NCBI GenBank assembly: GCA_964469165.1
Contig: CAYXXZ010000002.1
Coordinates: 1 to 64,000 of the forward strand
DNA: 64,000 nucleotides
Direction of reading: 5' to 3'
Origin: CAYXXZ01 sp964469165
GTDB lineage: Bacteria; Pseudomonadota; Gammaproteobacteria; Pseudomonadales; Porticoccaceae
The position numbers were made by a program, and so were the translations under genes. The notes under the pieces were generated by a model that had not been told where the DNA came from, ran no database searches, and was given only the letters and a program-made list of their open reading frames with translations. Positions 17,349-25,619 of this stretch are shown piece by piece (positions within the stretch are counted from its first letter, which is position 1; each line of letters starts with the position of its first letter).

Positions 17349-18235
17349 AGGTCATGTACTTCCACACATCGCAAGGAAACTTCGGTGATGAGCTGAATCG
17401 CTGGCTGTGGCCACGGATCATCGGCAACTGTATTTCCGGCTTCGGCCATCATGGCGACACAGGCACGCACGCAGGCGAACCAAACGAAATCCTCTTCTAT
17501 GGCATCGGCACCATCCTCGATGACCGCATACCCCGGCACGCGGAAAAGATCATTTTTGGCAGCGGCTGTGGTTACGGACAGCGACTGAAAACCATCGACC
17601 ATGCGAAAATATTTTTCGTCCGGGGAAAACATACGGCACAAGCCCTGAACTTGCCGCCAGAGAAAGGGCTCACCGACCCGGCCATTCTCCTGCGCCACTT
17701 TTTCCCCGTCGTCGCCGGCCAGGACAGAACCCATGAGGTGTCCGTAATACCCCACTACAGCTCGGTCAAGGGAGATTTCTGGAAAAAAGCCTGTGACGAT
17801 TTGCAGCTGAATTATATCGACCCGCGCAGCACCGATATCCAGGCCGTTGTCGCCGAGATATCATCCAGCAAACTGGTCATTGCCGAGGCCATGCACGGCG
17901 CCATCGTCGCCGACGCTTTCCGCGTTCCCTGGATCGCCATCAGCAGCGTCAAGGAAACCAACGATTTCAAATGGCGCGATTGGTGCGAAAGTCTCGACCT
18001 TCGTTACAACCCTGCCCACTTCACCGCCATCTACGAAAACAGCGCACAAAAGCGCTTCAAGGAAGGGCTCAACACCCTGAAGCTGAAGCTGCGAAAGCAC
18101 CAGCTGGGCCGGACCGCGAGCCTGCGAAAAACCGCTCTGCTGAGTGATGAAAGAATACTGTCCTCCCATTTGCGCGCAATGGATCAGCACCTGGAAGAAC
18201 TCAAGGATTATCTGCACAAACGTGGCCTCGGCTGA
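17345..18235 (+). CDS. Polysaccharide pyruvyl transferase family protein
   Basis: 296 residues, start overlapping the previous stop by 4 bp. N-terminal GNFGDELNRWLWPRI and NEILFYGIGTIL, the central IFGSGCGYGQ, VRGKHTAQAL and the C-terminal VIAEAMHGAIVADAFRVPW are the landmarks of the ExoV/CsaB-type fold. These enzymes transfer a pyruvyl group from phosphoenolpyruvate to a sugar as a ketal, adding negative charge. It is probably a decoration enzyme for the exopolysaccharide repeat unit, in the cytoplasm before export. Confidence 0.9.
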   Translation: MKVMYFHTSQGNFGDELNRWLWPRIIGNCISGFGHHGDTGTHAGEPNEILFYGIGTILDDRIPRHAEKIIFGSGCGYGQRLKTIDHAKIFFVRGKHTAQALNLPPEKGLTDPAILLRHFFPVVAGQDRTHEVSVIPHYSSVKGDFWKKACDDLQLNYIDPRSTDIQAVVAEISSSKLVIAEAMHGAIVADAFRVPWIAISSVKETNDFKWRDWCESLDLRYNPAHFTAIYENSAQKRFKEGLNTLKLKLRKHQLGRTASLRKTALLSDERILSSHLRAMDQHLEELKDYLHKRGLG

Positions 18236-18236
18236 C

Positions 18237-19004
18237 ATGCGCAATCCGCTCGCACGTTCATCATTGCTGAGAGTTTTTCAGCCGCGGCGCATTCATTGTC
18301 TCTGTCTGGGCGCGGCGAAGACCGGCACCACCTCCTTTGCCGCGATGTTCGAAGGCCGCTACCGTACCGCTCACGAGCCCGAGGTTGCAGCATTGACCGA
18401 GGCCGTCGCAAAAGTGCTGCACAACGGTGGAGACGCCAGGTCGCCTGTCGGCCTCGATGTATGTGCATGGCTGCGCGACAGGGATCGCCGCCTGAATCTC
18501 GAGGTTGAAGCCTCGCACCCCCTGGGCTACATGGCGGCCTGGTTGCCCGAGGTATTCCCCGCTGCGCGTTTTGCGATCACGGTTCGCGAGCCGTCGCGCT
18601 GGATAAAATCCAGATTGAATTTTCACTACTACAAGACACCACCCGAGTGGCAGCGATATCGCGACCTGATCTGGCGGCGCTGGCACCGGGGATACCACCC
18701 TGAAGAAGCAAAACTCGAGGAATTGGGGCTCTATTCGATCGATGCCTACCTGTCCCAATACGCGGAGCAGTATCAATTGCTGTTCGAACATCTGCCTGAA
18801 GAGCGGCGGATCATTATCACCACGGAAGACCTCGACGCCGCCAGCACCAGAATAGCCGCGTTCCTGAACGTCGACCCGGCGACCCTCAGCCCTCGCCACG
18901 CCAATGCCTTTCCCTGTGAAGAAAGCATTGTCGACCTTCTGCCTGCTGATTTCGTCGCCTGGCGCAGCGAGGAAATCTGTGGCTGGTTGAAGGCCTACCT
19001 GTGA
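18237..19004 (+). CDS. Sulfotransferase family protein
   Basis: 255 residues from the ATG at 18237, 1 bp after the pyruvyl transferase stop. The PAPS phosphate-binding loop is CLGAAKTGTTSFAAMF near residue 24. The 3'-phosphate motif region is FAITVREPSRWIKSRLNFHY near residue 115, and a late LDAASTRIAAFLNVD segment is typical of carbohydrate sulfotransferases. It is predicted to move sulfate from PAPS to a sugar hydroxyl. With the pyruvyl transferase it suggests an anionic polymer. It is coupled to the following deacetylase gene by a 4-bp overlap. Confidence 0.87.
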   Translation: MRNPLARSSLLRVFQPRRIHCLCLGAAKTGTTSFAAMFEGRYRTAHEPEVAALTEAVAKVLHNGGDARSPVGLDVCAWLRDRDRRLNLEVEASHPLGYMAAWLPEVFPAARFAITVREPSRWIKSRLNFHYYKTPPEWQRYRDLIWRRWHRGYHPEEAKLEELGLYSIDAYLSQYAEQYQLLFEHLPEERRIIITTEDLDAASTRIAAFLNVDPATLSPRHANAFPCEESIVDLLPADFVAWRSEEICGWLKAYL

Positions 19005-20062
19005 CAGGCGCGACGATCAAGGAGCAGTTTCTTCGCACCGCGAAACAGAGCGGGCTTTTTGCACTGGCGAGACACCTTACTGCACGGCAACCGCGCATTC
19101 TCGCCTATCACGGAATCTGGCTGGGCGAGGGTCAATTCGGCAATTTCCTTTACATGAGCGCCGAGAAATTCGCAGCGCGCATGGCGCTACTGGAGCGATG
19201 GAAATACCCGGTGGTAGCACTGTCGGAACTCGCGCACGCAAACAATCATCTTCCGTCGTGCCCAACAGTGATCACCATTGACGATGGCTGGCATGGCACC
19301 TGGTCGGCGATGCTCCCGGCACTGGAAAAATACAACTATCCCGCCACGGTTTATCTGACCACTTTTTACTGCCTGCACCAGAATCCCGTCATCGATGTGG
19401 CACTGCAATACTGTTTCCATAGTATCGATGCCAGCCGTATCCGGGTTTTGCACCTGCGCCAATATCAATTTGGGCCCTTGCCGATAGACACAGACGCCGC
19501 GCGGACCAGCGCCCTGGCTGAGGCACTGAAGACTGTCGCCGCCCTGCCCGACGACCCGTCGCGGCAGGCATTCCTGCAGGCGCTGTGCCGCGAAGCAGGC
19601 ATCAACCACGACAGCTTGATGGCTCATCGCTGGTTTCATCTGATGAGCCCACATGAAGTGCAAGACGCGGCGCGGCGCGGCATCACCTTTGAATGCCACA
19701 CCCATCGTCACCGCATAAGACAGGGTTCGCGCGATTGCCTGGAGGAGGAAATAACCAAAAACCGTGAGCACATTGCGCGCCTGACAGGGAGAGCCCCTGA
19801 ACATTTCTGCTACCCCAGTGGCCAGTATTCGAGAGAACTCTGGCCGGTGCTGGAAAAATGCCGGATGACATCGGCAACCACCACCGATGCCGGCCTTGTC
19901 AAAGACAACAGCCCGAAATACGCCCTGCCGCGAATACTCGATGGACAGGATATCTCGGACCTGGAATTCGAGGCGGAGATGAGCGGCTTTATGGAAATTG
20001 CACGAATACCGCGCCGTTTTTTATCCGGTGCTCCAGGGCCCCAACATGTGGCCGAGCGATGA
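19001..20062 (+). CDS. Polysaccharide deacetylase (NodB homology)
   Basis: 353 residues from GTG at 19001. PRILAYHGIW near the start, the TIDDGW motif with the metal-binding and catalytic aspartates, and ECHTHRHRI with the two metal-binding histidines fit a carbohydrate esterase family 4 enzyme. YPSGQYSRELWPVL gives the fourth motif. It removes N-acetyl groups from amino sugars. No signal peptide is evident. It differs from the two other deacetylases in the window (24615 and 39288), suggesting different substrates or steps. Confidence 0.9.
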   Translation: MTGATIKEQFLRTAKQSGLFALARHLTARQPRILAYHGIWLGEGQFGNFLYMSAEKFAARMALLERWKYPVVALSELAHANNHLPSCPTVITIDDGWHGTWSAMLPALEKYNYPATVYLTTFYCLHQNPVIDVALQYCFHSIDASRIRVLHLRQYQFGPLPIDTDAARTSALAEALKTVAALPDDPSRQAFLQALCREAGINHDSLMAHRWFHLMSPHEVQDAARRGITFECHTHRHRIRQGSRDCLEEEITKNREHIARLTGRAPEHFCYPSGQYSRELWPVLEKCRMTSATTTDAGLVKDNSPKYALPRILDGQDISDLEFEAEMSGFMEIARIPRRFLSGAPGPQHVAER

Positions 20063-20110
20063 GCGGCAATTCTCGCCTTCAGTTCTGCAGTGCGCCGGCA
20101 GGATTCATTC

Positions 20111-21244
20111 ATGAAACACCGACAAGGTTCGCAACTGGCCATGGAACACAGTTTCCCGTCGACCGCGCTTGATCCGCCAAAGAAAGGTACAACTCTCGAG
20201 GGGGTTGCGCGCCAGACGCTTCAACGCGCCCGCGAGGGCCACCTGCCGGTATCACGGCAACTGGTCGAGATGGCCGCCCTCAAGCTTTTCCACGGGATCG
20301 GCCCGGGCCTTTACCACAGCGCGCGCCTGTGGCGGCGAGGTTTGCCCTGGCGCTTCAAAAAGGGATTCTGGCCGTACCATAAATTTCGTCGCTTTGTCGC
20401 CACCATCAATCCACCCGCCTATCAAAAGCTCTCCCAGAACAAATTCTGCGAGAAGGCCATATTGGCGTTGGCATCCATACCCACCGCACAATTCCTGGGC
20501 CACCTCCATCATCAGCGCGGCAGCTCGGCTTCGGGCGAAAAGCTGACCAATGCCGCTGAACTGGGGCACCTCCTGACAACCTGTCCCGCCATCGACAAAG
20601 TCTGCTTCAAGCTGGTGGAAGGCTATGGCGGCCAGGGCTTTCAGGCGATCCAGGTGAGCAGGAATGGCGGCACGCGAGCGAGGCTCCTGGATTCGGGGCA
20701 GGTACTTACCCTGGAGGATTTTCTGGCAACACTGCAGGTTGCTCAGGGGAAGGCGTACATCGTCGAGCAATACGTCAGCCAGCATGCCGTGATGGCGGCA
20801 CTCAACCCGTCGAGCGTAAATACGCTTCGCGTATGGGCGAGCTGTATCGATGGTCAGACCGCCGTCATCGACGCCTTTCTGCGCGTGGGGCGGCGCGGCA
20901 GTCTGGTTGACAATACAAGCCGAGGCGCCCAGATATTCAAGGTCGATCTGCGCTCCGGTGTGATCGGCACAGGCATGGTCAAAAGCATCTGCAACGAAAC
21001 ATTCCAGTGCCACAAGGATACCGGCGAAGCCATCAGCGGCGTCAGCTTGCCTTTTTGGCCCGAGTCCCTGACCCTGGCGCAGAGAGCCGTCTCGGCATTC
21101 CCCGCGATCGCCTTTGCGGGTGTGGATATCGCCATTACGGAAAGCGGGCCGCTGGTCATTGAACTCAATGTCGAGCCGGACCCGACATCGGCGATCATTT
21201 TCGACCGCTGCCACGAAGACCTTTTTTCGGATTTCTTGCAGTAA
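20111..21244 (+). CDS. Sugar-transfer-associated ATP-grasp protein
   Basis: 377 residues from the ATG at 20111 (AGGA 9 bp upstream); GTG at 20090 is an alternative. A helical N-terminus (GLPWRFKKGFWPYHKFRRF) is followed by an ATP-grasp ligase domain with VCFKLVEGYGGQGFQAIQV, YIVEQYVSQHAVMAALNPSS, NTLRVWASC and a metal-binding end VDIAITESGPLVIELNVEPD. This family is frequently found beside exopolysaccharide glycosyltransferases and is thought to ligate amino acids or similar groups to sugars. It is the second ATP-grasp in the operon. Confidence 0.88.
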   Translation: MKHRQGSQLAMEHSFPSTALDPPKKGTTLEGVARQTLQRAREGHLPVSRQLVEMAALKLFHGIGPGLYHSARLWRRGLPWRFKKGFWPYHKFRRFVATINPPAYQKLSQNKFCEKAILALASIPTAQFLGHLHHQRGSSASGEKLTNAAELGHLLTTCPAIDKVCFKLVEGYGGQGFQAIQVSRNGGTRARLLDSGQVLTLEDFLATLQVAQGKAYIVEQYVSQHAVMAALNPSSVNTLRVWASCIDGQTAVIDAFLRVGRRGSLVDNTSRGAQIFKVDLRSGVIGTGMVKSICNETFQCHKDTGEAISGVSLPFWPESLTLAQRAVSAFPAIAFAGVDIAITESGPLVIELNVEPDPTSAIIFDRCHEDLFSDFLQ

Positions 21245-22195
21245 GTGGCAGGTGTTGTGGCTTCACACAGTTTTTTGTGTCGCGCAAGCGTGGCAAGAGG
21301 CTATCCTGAAATTACGATTCGGCACGGCTCGAACTGGATGACGATACTTTCTCCCCAGGAATACCGCCAACTCGCCGGCCCGGTGGCAGGCTCCGGCTAC
21401 AGTGCGCTGCCCCCCGCTTTGCTGGCGGCGGAAAGGGCCGTCGCCGATGAGGACAGGCATGCCGCCTTCGCGCTCAATCGCGATCTCTGCCGTGCCCTGC
21501 TGGAGGATTTCACATTGGCGGATGCACGCTGGTCGCTGCCTGCCCGGTTTCGCGCCCTGTATGACCAGCAACTGGTGCGCATTGCGAGCAACGTCGCGCG
21601 CGGGCGCGATGATTATTTTTCCCTCGCCAACGACCCGTTCCGCAAGGATCTCGCCATTCTGCGTCACCGGCTCATACCCTGCGGGGCAGAGTTGGCGACG
21701 CCCTTTGCGGGCATACCCCGAAACCTGTTGCTCAAGGGCGGTTGGCGCCAGTCCATGGCTTTAATACAGGCTATTGCCCGCTGCCGTGGCATCCAGCCGT
21801 TGCTGGAACTGCATATGCACCCCCACTGCACCGCCAGTTTCAATCCTGGCGGCTGGATCGACACCTACGAAAACCTTGCGGATTTGCTGGCGCTCAATTC
21901 AGATTTTCTCGGCGTTCAAAGTACCAGCTGGTTTCTTGATCCCGCACTTGAGAATATAAGCCCCCACCTCTGCTACCTTCGCGAGGTGCCACAACGCTGT
22001 GGCGCCGTCATCCTGTATGCCGGCGAAGATGACCCGGACACGTCCGCCGCCCTTGTCAGCTCGAACACCCGCAGAACCCTGTTTGCCGCGGGCCGCTACC
22101 ATCCCAGGCTTTTTACCCGCATCTGGCCGCGCCGCAAGCTGTTGCAGCGCACCTGGCGCGCCCTGAGCACCACAGAGGATGGAAATCCTCAGTGA
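21245..22195 (+). CDS. Protein of unknown function, last gene of the + operon
   Basis: About 316 residues if the GTG at 21245 is used (directly after the ATP-grasp stop); an ATG at 21338 would give 285. I do not recognise the family. It is cytoplasmic-looking, with no signal or membrane segment. Notable segments are GIPRNLLLKGGWRQSMALIQ, LELHMHPHCTASFNPGGWID and SSNTRRTLFAAGRYHPRLF. The histidine-rich middle could bind a metal. Its stop overlaps, in convergent orientation, the stop of the HzsA-like gene by 7 bp. Context suggests a role in polymer decoration, without direct proof. Confidence 0.6.
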   Translation: MAGVVASHSFLCRASVARGYPEITIRHGSNWMTILSPQEYRQLAGPVAGSGYSALPPALLAAERAVADEDRHAAFALNRDLCRALLEDFTLADARWSLPARFRALYDQQLVRIASNVARGRDDYFSLANDPFRKDLAILRHRLIPCGAELATPFAGIPRNLLLKGGWRQSMALIQAIARCRGIQPLLELHMHPHCTASFNPGGWIDTYENLADLLALNSDFLGVQSTSWFLDPALENISPHLCYLREVPQRCGAVILYAGEDDPDTSAALVSSNTRRTLFAAGRYHPRLFTRIWPRRKLLQRTWRALSTTEDGNPQ

Positions 22196-24621
22196 TCCTC
22201 CATCAGGGAAGTCGCTCCTGAATCCAGCCACTCCGCCAGCAATTTCAGTTCGCTGGCGCTGATGGTAGTGGGATGGTCCGCGCCGAAATCGATATCGTTG
22301 TCGTAGGTGGCGTCGTCGCGGCCATCGCTGCGTTCATTGGCGGCCTTCCAATAGAGCAGACTTTCGCGGGCAAACATACTGTTGACGTACTTGCTGGTGT
22401 AGGGGCGATGCAGACCCCAGCGCCGCCGTTCGTTTTCGGACTTGCTGACCTGCACCCGTTTTTCGGGGGGCACCGCCTGCTGAAAGTAATCCCACACCAG
22501 TTTTTTATAATCCATGAGGGGTACATCGTCGCGGTGGCACTGCGTGCAGTGCCTGGCAAATATCGGTCGAATATCCTCTTCATAGTTTGGAACCTTGCGG
22601 GCCTGCGCAAGGACGACTGGCGGCGCGCTGAAGGCGAGGGACTTTTCGTAGGGCCTGCCCTTGCGCGAGTGCAGGTGGCAGCCCTGGCAGATTCTTTTTT
22701 CGCCGGGCCGCAACGACTGTGGTACCTGGTCGCGCTTGATGACGCGACCGCGGCTATCTAGTCCGGCCATCAAGAACGGCGTATCGCACGGCAGCGACAC
22801 CTTGAAGGAATTGTCGGCAAGCAGCGCCACATCGCCGAGCAGGCGCAGCGGATTGCCGATGGAATTCTTCAAGGTGCGTCGGTTGCTGGTGTTGGGTTCC
22901 ACTTGCCAGAAGCGAATGGCGGCAAGTTCGGCGTGGTCGATACCAGCGATTTCGCCACCATTGTTGGCTGTGGTTTTATAGTTGGCATTGAATTTATAGG
23001 GCCTGTACGGGGCTGTTTCGGCAGTGCCCGCATCGCTGCTGACCAGTTGACAGCTGCCGTCGCCGCTGGCGCTGAGTGCCGGCGTTGCAATACTTCGCGC
23101 CACCACCACCCGCGCGCCAAATTCATGCCAGTCTTCGCGGTCGACGATAAGGGCGAGGTCCGACATCGACCGGGAGGGAATGCGTGTCGTCGCATACAGG
23201 CCCACGTCACAGGCGCGTTTTTCCGGTTGCCCGGCAACGCGTTCCTGAAAACTCCGTACGGAACCGGATACCCTTGTGCAGAAACCGCGGCCCACCGTCA
23301 GCACCAGTTGATTGCCCTCCATGCCTTCCGGATAACCGATTTTTCCCTGATAAATGCCGTTGTCACGAAAGGATGGCTCGTCGTTGGACTGTGACCAGTT
23401 GGCGACGTTGTACAGCTTGCGCGGCAAGAATCGCGGCAGTTCGCCCTCGACACCCACCGGCTCCGGCGCCCAGCAGAACACGTCGCCCAGCCCCAGATTA
23501 TTGGCGCGGTAGTAATTGCTGACACAGATATCGCCGTTTCGCCGTTCACCGAGAAAATGCAGCGCCTTCATGGTGTGCCGCCGCCCCTTGGCGGAACGCA
23601 CGTCTGCACGATGCGCGCCAAGCAAGGCCGTCATATCCCCGCCGCGCAGATCCATATCCATCACCAGCCACATGTTGTCGAGGGTGCCCGGCCAGTTGAT
23701 GCCGCCGTTGGTGGTGCCGTAAGCCAAATTGTGGCTCAGCCACTGGGAGCTGTAGGCGACGCGGCCCGTACTGAGAACATAGGGGTGCATGGCGGTGCTG
23801 ATTTCGTGAGGCGTGATATTGACCGCGCCACTGCCGTCCGCGGCACTGATGAAAATCTGCGGCTCCTTGCGCTTGTTGGGAGTGATGCGGTTCAGCCAGG
23901 GCTGCTCGATGTTGGCGCGGGTCGAGGCAAACATGATGCGCCCGTCGGGCAACCACGCGGGGCTTACATCGAACACGCCGGGAGTGTGGGCCAGTGGCTT
24001 CACTGCGCCGGAACCGAGGTCAACAACGTAAAGTTGCGCCTCCGTCGCCGCCGCCAATTGCCTGTTGGGCAGCGTCGTACCGTTCCACTGGGCGGCGCGA
24101 AGCTCCGCGCCGCGATACACCGAGAAGAGAACCTTGCGGCCATCGAGGGACACCGCCGGGTCCAGCGGCACGCACGGCACCGCGCTTTGCAAACAATCGA
24201 AAAGAATGGTCTCCGAACCATCGGGTTGACGCAGCACGAGTTGGCCGGGGGCATTGAAGCCTTCGAATACCAGACGCGAGTCGGGCAGCGTGTCCCACAC
24301 ATCGGGACTTTCCAGGGTGTACGGGGAACCGTCGCGTAGGGTCACCACATACCTGCCGCGCGTACGCGGTACACGGGTGTAAACCAGAGGCTCGCCGAGC
24401 TGCGCGGTCGGGCCCTTTCGCCCCGCCCTGGCGGGCGACGGCTGCGTGTCGGCTGCGTCACTTTGCGACGGTCGTTGAGTCAGCTCGGCAACATTCTCAT
24501 GAACTGGCGGCGCGCCGTGTCTGATTCGCGCAAAATCATCCCAATCGCCTCCCCTCGCCGTCGTCATGGCCGCTGCGGCCAGCACCAGTACCAGCGCCAT
24601 CCTGCCGGGCAGGCTCAGCAC
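22189..24621 (-). CDS. Secreted di-heme protein related to hydrazine synthase alpha subunit
   Basis: 810 residues. A signal peptide (MALVLVLAAAAMTTARG) is followed by a beta-propeller-like region (DVSPAWLPDGRIMFASTRAN). The C-terminal part has two c-type haem sites, CQGCH (codons 22675-22689) and CTQCH (22534-22548). The arrangement of propeller, middle domain and CXXCH pair matches the HzsA-like family that is widespread outside anammox bacteria, where hydrazine synthesis is not implied. It is periplasmic or exported and probably redox-active. It is the last gene of the - strand run and overlaps the deacetylase start by 7 bp. Its link to polysaccharide is unexplained. Confidence 0.8.
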   Translation of the reverse strand: MLSLPGRMALVLVLAAAAMTTARGGDWDDFARIRHGAPPVHENVAELTQRPSQSDAADTQPSPARAGRKGPTAQLGEPLVYTRVPRTRGRYVVTLRDGSPYTLESPDVWDTLPDSRLVFEGFNAPGQLVLRQPDGSETILFDCLQSAVPCVPLDPAVSLDGRKVLFSVYRGAELRAAQWNGTTLPNRQLAAATEAQLYVVDLGSGAVKPLAHTPGVFDVSPAWLPDGRIMFASTRANIEQPWLNRITPNKRKEPQIFISAADGSGAVNITPHEISTAMHPYVLSTGRVAYSSQWLSHNLAYGTTNGGINWPGTLDNMWLVMDMDLRGGDMTALLGAHRADVRSAKGRRHTMKALHFLGERRNGDICVSNYYRANNLGLGDVFCWAPEPVGVEGELPRFLPRKLYNVANWSQSNDEPSFRDNGIYQGKIGYPEGMEGNQLVLTVGRGFCTRVSGSVRSFQERVAGQPEKRACDVGLYATTRIPSRSMSDLALIVDREDWHEFGARVVVARSIATPALSASGDGSCQLVSSDAGTAETAPYRPYKFNANYKTTANNGGEIAGIDHAELAAIRFWQVEPNTSNRRTLKNSIGNPLRLLGDVALLADNSFKVSLPCDTPFLMAGLDSRGRVIKRDQVPQSLRPGEKRICQGCHLHSRKGRPYEKSLAFSAPPVVLAQARKVPNYEEDIRPIFARHCTQCHRDDVPLMDYKKLVWDYFQQAVPPEKRVQVSKSENERRRWGLHRPYTSKYVNSMFARESLLYWKAANERSDGRDDATYDNDIDFGADHPTTISASELKLLAEWLDSGATSLMEDH

Positions 24622-25619
24622 GGACAGGCCCCCGCAGGTTCGGCGACGTGGCGGCTGTTGAGCGCCATGCGCAGCAAAAACTTCGTGGATGATTTATCCC
24701 AGGGCGTAAAGCGCGGCAGCTGATACGGATCCGAGGTACGGTCCGCGACGCCCCAGCGGGTCGTAACCGCCGCCTCGAAGCCCGCGTCCTTCACCACGGC
24801 CACATGCTCATCGTTGTAGTCTTTCAGCGGCTGGCCGTTGGGATAGGCGAACAGGCGCAGCGGTGTGCCGATGATGTCTTCCAGCATGCGCTTGCCACGC
24901 ACGATATCCTCACGCGCACGCTCCACGGGCAAGCGGCTCAAAATCGGGTGCGAGCAGGAGTGCCCGCCGATCTCGACCCCTTGGCGATGCAGGCTGAGCA
25001 GTTGCAGGCTGGTGAGCATCAGATCATCGGGAAGCGTTTCGCGCGTCTGCTGCGCCACCCGGTCGACAATTTCTTTGCGGGGAGCCGCATCCAGGTATTT
25101 GCAGCGCGCAATGATGTCATGGGCGGCCCGGCGCCGCGATATTTGTCCGGCAATGGCATAAACCGGAAGTCCCCACCGGGAAAGATCGAGCGCATCGCCC
25201 GGACAATGGCGCAGTGCTTCCACGACCGTGTCGTTCCACATGCGCCCGCCGTCGAGATAACCCGCCGTGACAAATACCGTGGCAGGCACGCCATAATGAC
25301 GCAGCACCGGCAGCGCCACGGTGAGGTTGTCGGCATAACCGTCGTCGAAGGTGACACAGGCCGCACGGCGCGGCAGACGGCCTTCCCGCAACAGACCCAC
25401 CGCGTCCGTCAAGGCGATGACCCTGAAATGGCGCTTGAGCATGTGCATCTGCCAGGCGAATTCCGCCGTGGTAGGCACCGCGGGGCGCATCCAGTCCCTT
25501 TCCTCGACCACGCGGTGATAGATCAATATCGAAAGGCGTTGCCGCTGCCCCAGGGGAGACAACGCCATGATGGCTCTGGACAGGAGCGCGCGGGGCAGTG
25601 TGGAGAAAAAATCAGGCAT
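24615..25619 (-). CDS. Polysaccharide deacetylase (NodB homology)
   Basis: 334 residues. LSILIYHRVVEERDWM, CVTFDDGYADNL with the catalytic aspartate pair, EIGGHSCSHPILSRLP with the metal histidines, and RLFAYPNGQPLKDYNDEH are the family landmarks. It is a carbohydrate esterase family 4 member with no clear signal peptide. It overlaps the flippase stop region by 8 bp. This type, with an xYHRV start, is the deacetylase frequently present in XrtA loci in addition to the WecB-linked one. Confidence 0.92.
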   Translation of the reverse strand: MPDFFSTLPRALLSRAIMALSPLGQRQRLSILIYHRVVEERDWMRPAVPTTAEFAWQMHMLKRHFRVIALTDAVGLLREGRLPRRAACVTFDDGYADNLTVALPVLRHYGVPATVFVTAGYLDGGRMWNDTVVEALRHCPGDALDLSRWGLPVYAIAGQISRRRAAHDIIARCKYLDAAPRKEIVDRVAQQTRETLPDDLMLTSLQLLSLHRQGVEIGGHSCSHPILSRLPVERAREDIVRGKRMLEDIIGTPLRLFAYPNGQPLKDYNDEHVAVVKDAGFEAAVTTRWGVADRTSDPYQLPRFTPWDKSSTKFLLRMALNSRHVAEPAGACPC

